Shown: one piece after another, positions 1-9,396 of the stretch
Layout: each line of letters starts with the position of its first letter
Numbering within the stretch: the stretch's first letter is position 1
NCBI GenBank assembly: GCA_002077065.1
Contig: NAJO01000068.1
Span: 1 to 64,000, forward strand
Origin: Cryoendolithus antarcticus
Lineage: Eukaryota > Ascomycota > Dothideomycetes > Cladosporiales > Cladosporiaceae
Reading direction: 5' to 3'
DNA length: 64,000 nucleotides
Notes under the pieces: generated by a model
The model's database searches: none
The model's input: the letters and a program-made list of their open reading frames with translations, nothing else
What the model was told of the DNA's origin: nothing
Made by a program: the position numbers and the translations under genes

Positions 1-795
1 ATTTAGACTTAGTTACTAGATTTAGAATATATAGAGTAGACTATAAGGTACTATAGTATAGGAACTAGAGTTATATAGATCTATAGTAGTCTTTAAAACT
101 ATATTATAGCTAAGACTTTCTCTTTCCTTAGTACTAGTACTACTATTAGATATATAGACTTCTTACTATAGTCTTAGCTATATTAGCGCTATATTCTATA
201 TTCTATATAAAGATCTAAGAGTTCTATAGAGATAGTTACTACTCTATAGAAAGCCTTAATAAAACTTACTCCTTAGAGACTTATAGAACTAGAGAGATAC
301 TTTAGTACTTCTAGGTTTTAATAGAGCTCTCTACTAGCGTTCTTACTCTAGATTAGATAGAACTAGACTATAATAAGCCTAGATAATTAAGTAAAACTAG
401 TCGCTAGTCTATTAGAAGTTATCCTAAGAGATATACCTAAAACCCCTATAAAATAAAATTCTCCTAGAATACGCGGTTTTTAGTAAGACTCTCTAGTAAC
501 GTTTCTAGCTATACCTAGTAATATAATATACTATACTAAGCCTAGAGAGTCTAATGAAAGTAGCTAATACTCGCTAGGGAAGGCTCCTAGGAGAGAAATC
601 GTAAAAACCGCGTATTCTCGGGGTCTTTAGAAAAGTGCGCTAGGTAGAATACGAGGTCTTCCTAAAAACCGCGATATAGAGTTAACGGGGCTACTTCGAA
701 GCGTCCGAAACCGTTTTGTAGATATAGGTTTACGGAACAGACTTTCTAAAGGCGTTATAGACGAACGTAGAGCGAGCCTTTAATCTCCGTACGGT
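1..795. repeat. RIP-degraded AT-rich repeat relic
   Basis: This stretch is dominated by TA-rich words (ctatag, tagta, ctag) and has no long open frame. Read base by base, 1-554 contains no CpA and no TpG; the first TpG is at 555, further ones are at 636 and 717, and the first CpA is at 738. CpG survives in places (471-476, 608-612). CpA to TpA conversion on both strands is the known signature of repeat-induced point mutation in Pezizomycotina, so this is inferred to be the end of a silenced repeat, probably a transposon. The family cannot be recognised. Normal composition resumes at about 800, roughly 80 bases before the first gene. Confidence 0.8.
466..618. repeat. 17-bp perfect inverted repeat inside the RIP relic
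   Basis: Bases 466-482 (agaatacgcggttttta) are the exact reverse complement of 602-618, separated by 119 bases. A third partial copy of the same word (taaaaaccgcg) lies at about 663-673 and a diverged arm (agaatacgaggt) at about 647. The arms carry most of the surviving CpG dinucleotides of the region. They may be remnants of terminal or subterminal repeats of a mobile element, but no transposase is visible. Confidence 0.5.
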
Positions 796-879
796 AACGC
801 CGCCTTCCTTTAGAGCTTCACTTCGACAGAAACATTGCCCTCACTCCGAGACAGTGAACGATCTGCGACGATTTGCAAC

Positions 880-1836
880 ATGGACCAGACACGTGCTCTC
901 ACAGCGCTGGCACCCTACCTCGCGCTCGCCAAATCCGCCACCTCTCCGCGCGCCGCCATCGACCTCATCACGCAAGCCACCTCCGCCCCAAACACCTACG
1001 TTTTCGCCGAGCTCCTTCAACAACCCAACGTTCACGCCATACGCCGCAGCGACGAGTACGGCATCTACCACTACATCCTCGAGATCTTCGCGTGGGGCAC
1101 ATGGCAAGACTACACGGCCAACGTGTCTAATCCAACACTCTCAGAGCAGCAAACGCAAAAGCTGAAGCTGCTTTCACTACTGAGCTACGCAGCCGCGCCA
1201 TCGGCAGATCTCAGCTATGCGGCACTCACATCAAAGCTCGACCTGGCATCGACCTCTGAGCTCGAGTCGCTCGTCACCATCGCGATCTACAACTCTCTCC
1301 TCACTGCGACCCTCAATCCCTCCGCTCAGACCGTGGTGATCACATCAGTCGCACCACTCCGAGATCTCGCACCAGGCAGCATAGCCTCACTTCTCGGCGA
1401 TCTGGACGCCTGGTCTCAGCGCTGCGACTCAGTGCTCTCAGACCTGCAAGCCGAGATCGCAAACGTGGAAGCTGCGGCACAGAAGAAAGCGAAAGCTGAG
1501 GCCAGGCGGGAGAAGCAGGTCAGCGCTGCGCTCGAGGAAGGCGGGAAGGGCGGTGGGAATCCTGCGCAAGCCAACAGCAAGGGCACGCGGTCGGGGAACA
1601 GGAAGGACGAAGAAGATGATGCGGATCCGATGGACGTCGATGGCGGATTGGGAGGCGGTGGAGGGAAGAAGAGAGTTCGGGTGTCATTGGCGGGATGTTC
1701 GGGAAGCTGGGGAAGCCTTCTGGGCGGTGAGAGATGGAAGCATGGACGGATCAACGAAGGATCTGGGCTACAGAACGCTGATCACAGCGATGAGGGACAC
1801 ACCAGAGTGTCAGAGATCGCGAGCTGCAGAAGATGA
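880..1836 (+). CDS. COP9 signalosome subunit 7-like PCI-domain protein
   Basis: The product resembles COP9 signalosome subunit 7 (CsnG type), part of the complex that removes Nedd8 from cullin-RING ligases. The ATG at 880 is preferred because the protein starts MDQTRALTALAPYLALA, the usual start of the family. A helical PCI region covers about residues 1-165 (YVFAELLQQPNV, LLSYA, LESLVTIAIYNSLL), then a Lys/Ala coiled coil (about 180-215) and a low-complexity acidic/Gly-rich tail. Oddity: after the KKR at about 1666-1674 the frame runs into unremarkable sequence to 1836, while the next frame reads GVIGGMFGKLGKPSGR and stops at 1730. A one-base frameshift near 1660-1690 is suspected; no convincing intron was found to explain it. 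The RIP relic ends only about 80 bases upstream. Confidence 0.72.
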   Translation: MDQTRALTALAPYLALAKSATSPRAAIDLITQATSAPNTYVFAELLQQPNVHAIRRSDEYGIYHYILEIFAWGTWQDYTANVSNPTLSEQQTQKLKLLSLLSYAAAPSADLSYAALTSKLDLASTSELESLVTIAIYNSLLTATLNPSAQTVVITSVAPLRDLAPGSIASLLGDLDAWSQRCDSVLSDLQAEIANVEAAAQKKAKAEARREKQVSAALEEGGKGGGNPAQANSKGTRSGNRKDEEDDADPMDVDGGLGGGGGKKRVRVSLAGCSGSWGSLLGGERWKHGRINEGSGLQNADHSDEGHTRVSEIASCRR

Positions 1837-2373
1837 ACGTTGGTCAGACAGCGAGTGGCCACTCCGCCAGCGTCGTAGTAGAACGCTGATCCTTCGCATG
1901 GGCGAGGACGCTTGGCGCTCAATGCTTCAGAGACGGCATGCTGTCAGTTGCGGCAAGAGGCTGGCACTGCCATCACGAGTCGGCAATATAGTGGGCATAC
2001 GATACCGGCTGACTGCCACGGAGTGACGAGATGATGAGTTATGAATGACAAATGCATAGCATTGAAGTGAGCTTAATGCGCATACAACAAACGCTTCACC
2101 AGGACCCGGTAACCCAAGAGTGGACTTCCTTACTCTATTGCACTTTCCATCGCACCATCACGACGGCGAAGCTGATCGCAAGTAGATGTGACAGAGCTCA
2201 TGGTGCTCCGCTGTGCCAGACTGTCTCCTGGTCCCCTACACAGGTCTGTCACTATTTCAACGAACTCGGGTTTGGAAATTTGTGGGAGAGAAGGTAATCG
2301 TTCATCATATCGATATGCACATGTCTAGCTAGCGCTCATCCATCACATCCACTTTGCTCATCCCATCATCCCG
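1837..2373. other. Intergenic, no gene seen
   Basis: This is the convergent 3' region between the COP9 subunit gene and the senescence-domain gene. I see no supported gene, RNA or repeat; short open frames have no recognisable product. Confidence 0.5.
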
Positions 2374-3888
2374 TCATCGCTTCTCATAGTACTCCGGCGG
2401 CGCCGCCCCACCCTTCTCGCTCCCAGTCCCATACCCTCTATATTCTCCCTGTGTGGGCGCAAACCCCGACGCACCAGGCGCAGCACCGTTGCCTTGCGCA
2501 CGCTTCCAATCTTCTTCTGGGATTTCTCCGCCGTCGCCACCACCCACGATGACTTCGCCACCACCCCTCACCTTACCAACGAGCATGCCCTTCGCCACCG
2601 ACTTGATGACGGCGCGTCGCGACACACCAGTGACATCGATGTAAACGAGACCCACATTCTTGACGCCACCAGCGAGCTCGGCAACGATGGAGCCCGCTTC
2701 TTGGCCATACCTGTGTCCCACCACGGTACTCGCTGCAGCACCACCAGAGGTAAGCAGATTCTTGCCCGAGTACGCAATCCCATCCGCGATCGTGGTGAAA
2801 GCAATCAGACTCTTATTCAGCAAACCCGGCTTGTACTCCTCCGCCGGCAGCGGGTTGCCTTTGGTATCATACCCTTTGTTCGCCCTCTCTTTCTTGTGCC
2901 CCGCAATCCTCGCCACAGCATTCTGCGTGATACCAGCAAGCGAGCCGACAGTCTTCGAGCTCATACCAGCAGCAGATTGAGTGAAGGTGTTGATCCTCCT
3001 AACACGCTGGTGAGTGGCAGGGTTAAACTCCATGGGCTTAGCTGCAGGCTTGGTCTTGGTCATGAAGCTCTCGGCGCCGGAGGTGAGGTAGTTGCTGATG
3101 CTGCTCGATGTTGTGACGATCAGTCTTGAAGCTGTAGCTGCCTGTTGCACGATGGTACTGCTAGCATAGGCTGGGTGTTTGGCAAGCCGGAGGTACTCTT
3201 CGGAGATCGGTCGCACTTCAATGCGCTTCCCATCTGCAGACACCTGCACCTCGACTGGATCCTTCGACCCCGGGCGGAGACGCGGGTCTTCGAAGATCTT
3301 TGCATCGCCTCCCAGCTCGCCAACAACAGAGCCGTCGTCTTCGTCAACTAGGACGATTTCACCTCCACTCTTGCCCTCTCTCGCGTATGGACCTCCTGGA
3401 GCGTAGTCCGCTGGGTTGTACTCGTAACCTGCAGCCTTGCCTCCCTTCTCACCTGGGCGTCCTGGCAGAGGCGGGCGTGCCCGTTCAAGAAAGGCCGTGC
3501 ACTGAGCTAGGATTGTCTCGAAGGTGTCGACATCCTCCTGCGTGACTCCTGAGCCTATTTTCGGGAACTCGATCCGCGTGAAGGCGCCACTGTCTGGCCC
3601 GAGATCCCATCGAGGGATAAGGTAAGATGTGGGGGGCTGATGGTAGATCTGCGTCGTGGCTGGTAGCGACAGATCGAGCTCCGGAGGGAGGTTTAGGTGT
3701 AGATAGAAGTCCTGATCAGCCGTCTGGGAGGATGGCAGATCGGCGTATTCAGAGTCTGTCGGTACCATCAACAGCGAGAGTGTCTGAGGTCCGGACGGCG
3801 TCAGGCTCTGCTCGTGGCCATCTTGTATGTGGTAGGCCTTGATGCCTGAAACAGCGTAGAGCAGCTTCGGGTCATGGTGGGAGCCCAT
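2374..3888 (-). CDS. Senescence/spartin-domain protein
   Basis: An intronless 504-residue protein read from the ATG at 3888 (MGSHHDPKLLYAVSGIKAYH). An in-frame upstream extension to 3984 looks non-conserved and was not used. The N-terminal part (about 1-130) resembles the plant-senescence/ERD7 N-terminal region. The C-terminal part (about 250-450) is Ala/Gly-rich and hydrophobic in places (SNYLTSGAESFM, LLTSGGAAASTVVGHRYG, GLVYIDVTGVSRRAVIKSVAKGM), as in senescence domains of spartin-like proteins, which act at lipid droplets and endosomes. A PEY-rich tail follows. Family assignment is by pattern; the role in this fungus is not known from sequence. Confidence 0.7.
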   Translation of the reverse strand: MGSHHDPKLLYAVSGIKAYHIQDGHEQSLTPSGPQTLSLLMVPTDSEYADLPSSQTADQDFYLHLNLPPELDLSLPATTQIYHQPPTSYLIPRWDLGPDSGAFTRIEFPKIGSGVTQEDVDTFETILAQCTAFLERARPPLPGRPGEKGGKAAGYEYNPADYAPGGPYAREGKSGGEIVLVDEDDGSVVGELGGDAKIFEDPRLRPGSKDPVEVQVSADGKRIEVRPISEEYLRLAKHPAYASSTIVQQAATASRLIVTTSSSISNYLTSGAESFMTKTKPAAKPMEFNPATHQRVRRINTFTQSAAGMSSKTVGSLAGITQNAVARIAGHKKERANKGYDTKGNPLPAEEYKPGLLNKSLIAFTTIADGIAYSGKNLLTSGGAAASTVVGHRYGQEAGSIVAELAGGVKNVGLVYIDVTGVSRRAVIKSVAKGMLVGKVRGGGEVIVGGGDGGEIPEEDWKRAQGNGAAPGASGFAPTQGEYRGYGTGSEKGGAAPPEYYEKR

Positions 3889-4623
3889 GCTGGCAGGTGC
3901 GGATCCGAATGAGCTCTTGTGTCCGTTCAAAGGACAGCTTGGAGATACTGAGCTCGTGCGGGTCAGATCGCAGAGTTGGATCAACGTCGCCGCGCTGGAG
4001 ACAGAATGATGGCCTTCTGGTGAGTGTCGCGATCTTGGTCAACGTTGGAGCTCCAGTGCCTGATTGTTTCCACCGCAGTAAATGGTCGCCACTCGAGGAG
4101 GAACTTCAGGAACTTAAAGTGACACAGGTAAATTTATGTTGGTGAGGCTAGTAGGGAAATGTGGCCACGTCTGTCGTATGTACCTAGGTAGACAGGATAT
4201 AAGAGTGGCGATAGAGAAGTTCGATGTTTGGTAGTCAACTGACTGCGCCGTCTCGACAACTCCATGCCCACCCCCACCAAAAGTCCAACATTCGGCCTCC
4301 AGGTCCAGTTACGTCAGTCTACAGCAACGGTGACATGCATGCCCAGCGTGGCTGTGCACCGATTGCGTAGCAAATATGCTTAGATCCACGCGTCTGTGGC
4401 GTTGGAGCTCCATGTCGTCGATCATATGAGCAGCTTGAAACCATCCTCCAGCATCTTCCATCACGGAGGTACCATAGCATATTGCCTCAGCCCTCGTACC
4501 ACAAGCCAAACCGATCTCGAGTACTTGCACCGCATCCGCGCATCCTCTAGGTCGCCGAAAGCTGCAAGACAGGCGCACCTCATACCTGGGCCCCAGAGTT
4601 ACACCCGAGCATAGCCGTGCGAT
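3889..4623. other. Divergent intergenic region, no gene seen
   Basis: This 735-base region lies between the divergent senescence-domain and zinc-ribbon genes and should hold both promoters. Open frames on either strand show no recognisable protein. No repeat or RNA is evident. Confidence 0.45.
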
Positions 4624-5061
4624 ATGGCCTTCAGTAAGTTGCACTGCATGAAATAAATCGCTTGTACAGCTCACTGACACCACCAAGTCTTCACCTGTGG
4701 CACCCATACCTTCTCCTCCCTCGTCTCCGGCGCCGAGCACATCACCGCACAATGCCAAAACTGCGGCAACTTCAGCGCCCGCGTCTACAAACGCTGGGAA
4801 TGGTTCACCTTCTGCTTCGTCCCGCTTATACCCTTCAGCCTGAAACCATACCAATCAGTCGGCTGCCATGTGTGTAACTTCCAGCAAGACATCAAGTTCC
4901 GGCCAGATGTGCAGAGCCAGATGAACGGGGGTGCGCCGCCGCCGGGAGGGCCGATACCGTTGCAGCAGCAGGGACATCAGGGGTGGAGTCAAGGGCCGCC
5001 TGGTGGAGGAGCGCCGCCGCAGCAGTATCAGCAGAGTGGAGGGCAGCCCGCGTATAAGTGA
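4624..5061 (+). CDS. Small zinc-ribbon protein with Gln/Pro/Gly tail
   Basis: Two exons: 4624-4633 (ATG GCC TTC A) and 4688-5061, split by a 54-nt intron starting gtaagt, with a ctgac branch site and ending aag. The spliced protein starts MAFIFTCGTHTFSSLVSG and is about 127 residues. Cysteine pairs (TCG, CQNC, CHVC) with an aromatic-rich middle (WEWFTFCFVPLIPF) fit the zinc-ribbon family typical of short fungal proteins. The last 50 residues are low-complexity Gln/Pro/Gly. The first coding exon is only 10 nt. Function is unknown; the zinc-ribbon call rests on cysteine spacing. Confidence 0.75.
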
Positions 5062-5505
5062 TTGAGGGGAGATTGGGCGCAATCGAAAATCGGCGTTTTG
5101 GATGATACCATTTGGCTTTGCACAGGATCTCTGCTATACATACTACTGTATAATGTATTGCGAGGGCTCACTGCTCCTCTGTGGCGGCTCGGTGAATTCG
5201 ATCTCAATCACTTCTACCAGCAGTGCCGCGGAACGGGCGACTTGTCCCAGCCGAAGTCGATGGGTTAAGTAGTGACCTGTACTCCTCAAAGCTCTCATCA
5301 ACGCTCTGTAGCCGCTACAATAACCGCTGCATCGACGCATCGCCGCTAGTGATCGCCAGAGACATGCTGGGTCTGGAGTCTTGGAGCTTTACTAGACACA
5401 AAGGCTTTTGCCGATCGATGGCACCGCAGCATTTGTAAACCGTTGCAGTTGCATGTGAAGACGAACAAGAATATGCGGGCATGTCCAACAACGAGTGCCG
5501 ATCCT
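5062..5505. other. Convergent intergenic region, no gene seen
   Basis: This is the 3' region between the zinc-ribbon gene and the convergent lyase-family gene. Only short frames without recognisable products are present. Confidence 0.45.
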
Positions 5506-6450
5506 TCATGATCCGCTATAAGCATTGCCACCCACGCTCTCATCAAAGGCCATCAGATCTTTTAGACCGCATACTTCGAAGAGCTTGCCTGGTCCCAGCG
5601 CACCTTCCGTATACACCACGTCTTCCTCCTTGAGCGCTCGATACGTGTTCTCCAGCGCGGGTAATACAGCCTCAAGCCCAGCAGTCGGCCAGATTACGAT
5701 ACGGAAACCAAGCTTCTTCGCATGAGCATTGGTCATGATTGGAGTCTTGCCCCCAGGAACCATGTTCAGCAGTACTGGAAGCTTTGGCAGCGCAGCAATC
5801 GCCCTCTCGCATTCTCTTTGATCTTGCAATGCCTCGAAGAACAGCGCATCGACTCCAATCTCCGCAGCCATCTTCAATCGAAGCACAGCCTCATCAAAGC
5901 CACCATTACCCTCCGCGTCCTTCCCAGCCCTCGCATCAGTCCTTGCGACGATCACAATCCCACTCCCACTATCATCCCTCGCCTTACAGGCCGCCCTTAG
6001 CCGATTCCCAAACACCTCTCTAGACACCAGCAGCTTCCCAGCCAAATGCCCACATCTCTTCTCTTGCACCTGATCCTCAATATGCAGTCCCGCAACCCCA
6101 GCCCTCGCATAGCCCCTCACGGTATGCGCCACATTAATCGGCCCACCATACCCCGTGTCCGCATCAGCAATGACAGGCACCGACGGATCGAGCGAGGCGA
6201 TCATAGCAGCATTCTGATGCATGTCGGTGAATGTCGTGAGGCCAAGATCTGCCATTCCCAGGCGAGACATGGCCGTGCCGGCGCCGGTCATGTAGAGGCA
6301 TTCGAAATTCTGGGCGAGGGCGAGGCGGGCGGAGATGCCATCGTAGACGCCTGGTGCTACTACTGTGTGCGAAGGGTCGGAGATGAGGTGGCGGAGCTTC
6401 TGAGGGGCGGTTTGGGAGGTGTGTGGAGTCGACATGTTCAACGCTGCCAT
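5506..6450 (-). CDS. Isocitrate lyase/PEP mutase-family enzyme
   Basis: A 314-residue intronless protein from the ATG at 6450 (an alternative ATG is 15 bases downstream). It has the (beta/alpha)8 features of the PEP mutase/isocitrate lyase superfamily: VAPGVYDGISARLA (about 31-44), the metal-binding ADADTGYGG (95-103), GLHIEDQ (121-127) and the active-site loop KRCGH (131-135), followed by VIVARTDAR. KxCGH is the loop signature of carbon-carbon lyases, so 2-methylisocitrate lyase-like or oxaloacetate hydrolase-like activity is more likely than phosphonomutase; the substrate cannot be fixed. Upstream in-frame sequence to 6702 is hydrophobic but lacks family similarity and was left out. Confidence 0.82.
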   Translation of the reverse strand: MAALNMSTPHTSQTAPQKLRHLISDPSHTVVAPGVYDGISARLALAQNFECLYMTGAGTAMSRLGMADLGLTTFTDMHQNAAMIASLDPSVPVIADADTGYGGPINVAHTVRGYARAGVAGLHIEDQVQEKRCGHLAGKLLVSREVFGNRLRAACKARDDSGSGIVIVARTDARAGKDAEGNGGFDEAVLRLKMAAEIGVDALFFEALQDQRECERAIAALPKLPVLLNMVPGGKTPIMTNAHAKKLGFRIVIWPTAGLEAVLPALENTYRALKEEDVVYTEGALGPGKLFEVCGLKDLMAFDESVGGNAYSGS

Positions 6451-7109
6451 ATCTCGTTTCCTGTCTGATCTCTCATGAGCTCTTTCCGACTCGGCCGCGA
6501 GTGTAGCAGCTGATACCGAGGCACCGTCGAGATATTGATTGAGCCCTGGTATGCAATCGTGCTCTTCGTCTTTCGACGGCGCTTCACCGTGCAGCCTACA
6601 GTCCCGGCATTGTCGATACTTTCCCAGTCGTTCACAGAAATAGGGCGACGGCAAAAGCAGCAATACGAGTGATAGAAAGAGAAATCGCTGTACGTTACCC
6701 AATCTTGCGCTGACAACGGACTCGACCTGAGTATTTCGAGCTGTCCTTCCAAGTCTGCTTGTTATTGCTCTTCCATTTTAATTCCTGTGCTGACTTTGCA
6801 AGTCAATTCTGCTTCGCCCCTCACGTCTGCAATGCTCGCACGCTGGGGGAGCTACTGTCCAGTTATCGCATTTCTGCAGAGGACAACTTTATCCCACAGG
6901 GTGATTGACGAGGGCATCAGCTGCGAATTGCGCTGGCAGTGGAACGGAGATATTGCGTTAGTAACAAAGTGTATGTTCGATGCAAAGTTATATGCACATG
7001 GACCTGTTGAGGCACGCTTATCGCAAATACGTGGACGCAAGTCTTGCGTACCAACCACTTTAACTCGATGGATACCTGATAGGGACTGGGCTTGAGCCAG
7101 TCCCGTCCA
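6451..7109. other. Divergent intergenic region, no gene seen
   Basis: This region separates the lyase-family gene (minus) and the HET gene (plus) and should hold both promoters. No supported gene was found. Confidence 0.45.
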
Positions 7110-8966
7110 ATGTCTTCTGACGCTCCGGGTGAGCTGCTCCTAAGCGATGCGCTCGCTCTCGTGACGTGCGCACAACTAGGAGCAGACGAGCTTCCTGAGC
7201 CGCATGCGATAAGATATCTGGAACGTATACCTCAGACCAACGCACTAAATCTTCAGACATACCGGCCAGACGATCAGTACGTTGCGATCAGCTATACCTG
7301 GCCGGGGTCCTGGACGAGACTTCATAGCAGTGACAACCCATCGATAACTTTGCGCAATGGCGTCCCGACGAAGTCAACGCATATCAGCGAGTTCATGGTC
7401 AAGGTCTTCGATGACATTCTCGCCAGCTCGGCGGGCGAGAGGAAATTGTATTTCTGGGTTGACTTTGCTTGCATCGATCAAGATAATGAGCTTGAGAAAG
7501 CCCGACAAGTCGCAGTCATGGATCGAATCTATGCCCAGGCTCTCTATACAGCGGTGGTGCTAGAAGATGTCGAGCTATCGACAGAGGAGCTTCAACTTCT
7601 CCTGCATCCACCGATACAGGACACCTCAGAGGAGCGTTCACGGCGCCTTGATGTGACACGGAGACTTCTTCGCGCCAGGTGGTTTGCACGTGCTTGGTGC
7701 TCGCAGGAATTAATTCTCAGCTCCGGCACGTTCGTATATCTACACTGCACAGAGCAACCGATGAAGCCAATGCGTCTTCCCATTGGCACACTGTTCAACT
7801 GGACGATCATAGCAAGAACATACGACGCAAGTATCTCCGAAATTGCGCAGCCACGAGGAGGTGTGAACCACATGGAACTCGCGTCGATTGCGTTCAACCC
7901 TTCCGCTTGGGCCTATGGAATAGTCAGGGAAATGGGCTGCTACAACGAGTACGACAAGATTGCTCTTGTGCAGAATCTCGTGAAGACGCCTTTACCAAAG
8001 CGCCTAACCCAGTTGCCGAACACGAAAGGTCTCAATGACGCCACTGCGAAGCGCAATGTAGCCAGAATGTTGAACGTCTTGGCAGTACAGAATGGTGACT
8101 TTTCTCTGCTGCAGTCCAGCCACACCGATGCAAGCGCTCAGGCTCAAGATGAAGACAACTTTGGCTGGATTAGCGCGCCTACAGCTGGCGATCTCATTGC
8201 CGATGCCTGGCACGCGAAGAATTTCGACGTTCACCGCGACCCGAACGCCTTGACAACGGCGACGGGTTTACGACTTACCGGCTTCATTACCTCAGTGGCG
8301 AGCGAAGAACTCTGGACCATCCGCCGCAACGAGGAGCATCTGACAATATCAGTGAGGGACGACATCAGAGTCGTTCGACCCGATTGGCTCCAAAGTAATC
8401 CAGACGGTACTACCTTCGCTGTGAAATACTTCAATACAGGTTGCGATCAGTTCACTCGCGAACCGGCTTTATCTAGACTGAGAGATGTCCTGTACGCCAT
8501 CGACGAGTTCGATGCAGATCACGTCTGGCCCACCTTTATGCCAGCTGACAACTGGTGGATCACACGTGGCCCCGACGACGGGGCCAGGTCATCGTCCAGA
8601 GACACCCTAAGAGATCGCATAAAGCAGGAGTACGATCGGCCTGGCACGATGCATAGGACCATCGCGAGCGGCATTGCGTTCCTGCATAGCGGAGACCTAA
8701 CATCCTTCAGAGTGTTGACACTCGCCGACGGGAGTCGAATCGTCGCGCAAGGAAATGCGAAGAGTTTGATCGGGAGAGAACTCTTTCAACCGCATGTCAT
8801 GCGTCTCAAGACTTTCGGCTCGATTCATATTGCCTGTAATATGATGGTGCTGCGTAATCTTCAAATTGGGGAGTCGGGCGACGTGCGATCTTGTATAGGG
8901 CATCTGAGGAGCTTTGCTATGATTGCGGAAGAGTCGAGCAGGGTGGTTACGATCACAATACGATGA
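7110..8966 (+). CDS. HET-domain (heterokaryon incompatibility) protein
   Basis: A 618-residue intronless protein. The ATG at 7110 (MSSDAPGELLL) is used; upstream codons are open but have no ATG. The HET domain is clear: YVAISYTWPG at about residues 57-66 and FWVDFACIDQDN...QVAVMDRIYAQA at about 117-145, then AVVLED and a WFARAWCSQELILS segment. HET proteins act in fungal non-self recognition and regulated cell death, the domain itself having a TIR-like fold. The C-terminal 400 residues have no motif I recognise, so the partner or trigger is unknown. Such genes are usually members of large variable families. Confidence 0.88.
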   Translation: MSSDAPGELLLSDALALVTCAQLGADELPEPHAIRYLERIPQTNALNLQTYRPDDQYVAISYTWPGSWTRLHSSDNPSITLRNGVPTKSTHISEFMVKVFDDILASSAGERKLYFWVDFACIDQDNELEKARQVAVMDRIYAQALYTAVVLEDVELSTEELQLLLHPPIQDTSEERSRRLDVTRRLLRARWFARAWCSQELILSSGTFVYLHCTEQPMKPMRLPIGTLFNWTIIARTYDASISEIAQPRGGVNHMELASIAFNPSAWAYGIVREMGCYNEYDKIALVQNLVKTPLPKRLTQLPNTKGLNDATAKRNVARMLNVLAVQNGDFSLLQSSHTDASAQAQDEDNFGWISAPTAGDLIADAWHAKNFDVHRDPNALTTATGLRLTGFITSVASEELWTIRRNEEHLTISVRDDIRVVRPDWLQSNPDGTTFAVKYFNTGCDQFTREPALSRLRDVLYAIDEFDADHVWPTFMPADNWWITRGPDDGARSSSRDTLRDRIKQEYDRPGTMHRTIASGIAFLHSGDLTSFRVLTLADGSRIVAQGNAKSLIGRELFQPHVMRLKTFGSIHIACNMMVLRNLQIGESGDVRSCIGHLRSFAMIAEESSRVVTITIR

Positions 8967-9396
8967 GATTCGAATGGTTTTGCAAGCCGGTCAACGGTAT
9001 TGAACGTAGGCCAAACGGCTTGAACTGAATCAAAATATAGAGAATCTCGTCATTTGAGCACTTATGGTATTACATCTTGTATCGTAGTGATTTCCAACGC
9101 CTCTCAACCTCACTACTATAGACAGATCACATCGACCGCTGAACCGTATCTACCTGATGACGCAATGCGACAACGGACTCGTCCCAATGCAGTAATTGCC
9201 GAGGCAGCATGTGCCTCGACTTCGATTCACAGTCTCGATCACATGTCGAGTGCGGAGATGTAGCGCCCTCTCAAGACGATAACCTCCGCTGCGTCGTGCC
9301 TCAGCATCTTCACCGTCTTTCATACCCCAAATCTCCAGCATTCTACCGCCACCTCTTACCAAAGCGTGACCCCAACCTCCCTACAGACTACCCAAC
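8967..9396. other. Upstream region of SCP2 gene with CCGAGG motif
   Basis: No gene is seen in this 430-base region. CCGAGG lies at 9199-9204, 193 bases before the SCP2 start, with a related gcctcg at about 9213. CCTCGG (its reverse complement) is the core bound by fungal FarA/FarB fatty-acid regulators; a single hexamer is weak evidence. Confidence 0.35.

Noticed and set aside
1519..1673. A 155-nt intron joining CSN7 to the alternative C-terminal frame
   Set aside because: The acceptor would lie in a purine-rich run (gaagaagag) without a branch site, so a frameshift is simpler.
4309..4854. Minus-strand open frame of 181 codons
   Set aside because: It overlaps the well-supported zinc-ribbon gene on the opposite strand and shows no recognisable protein.
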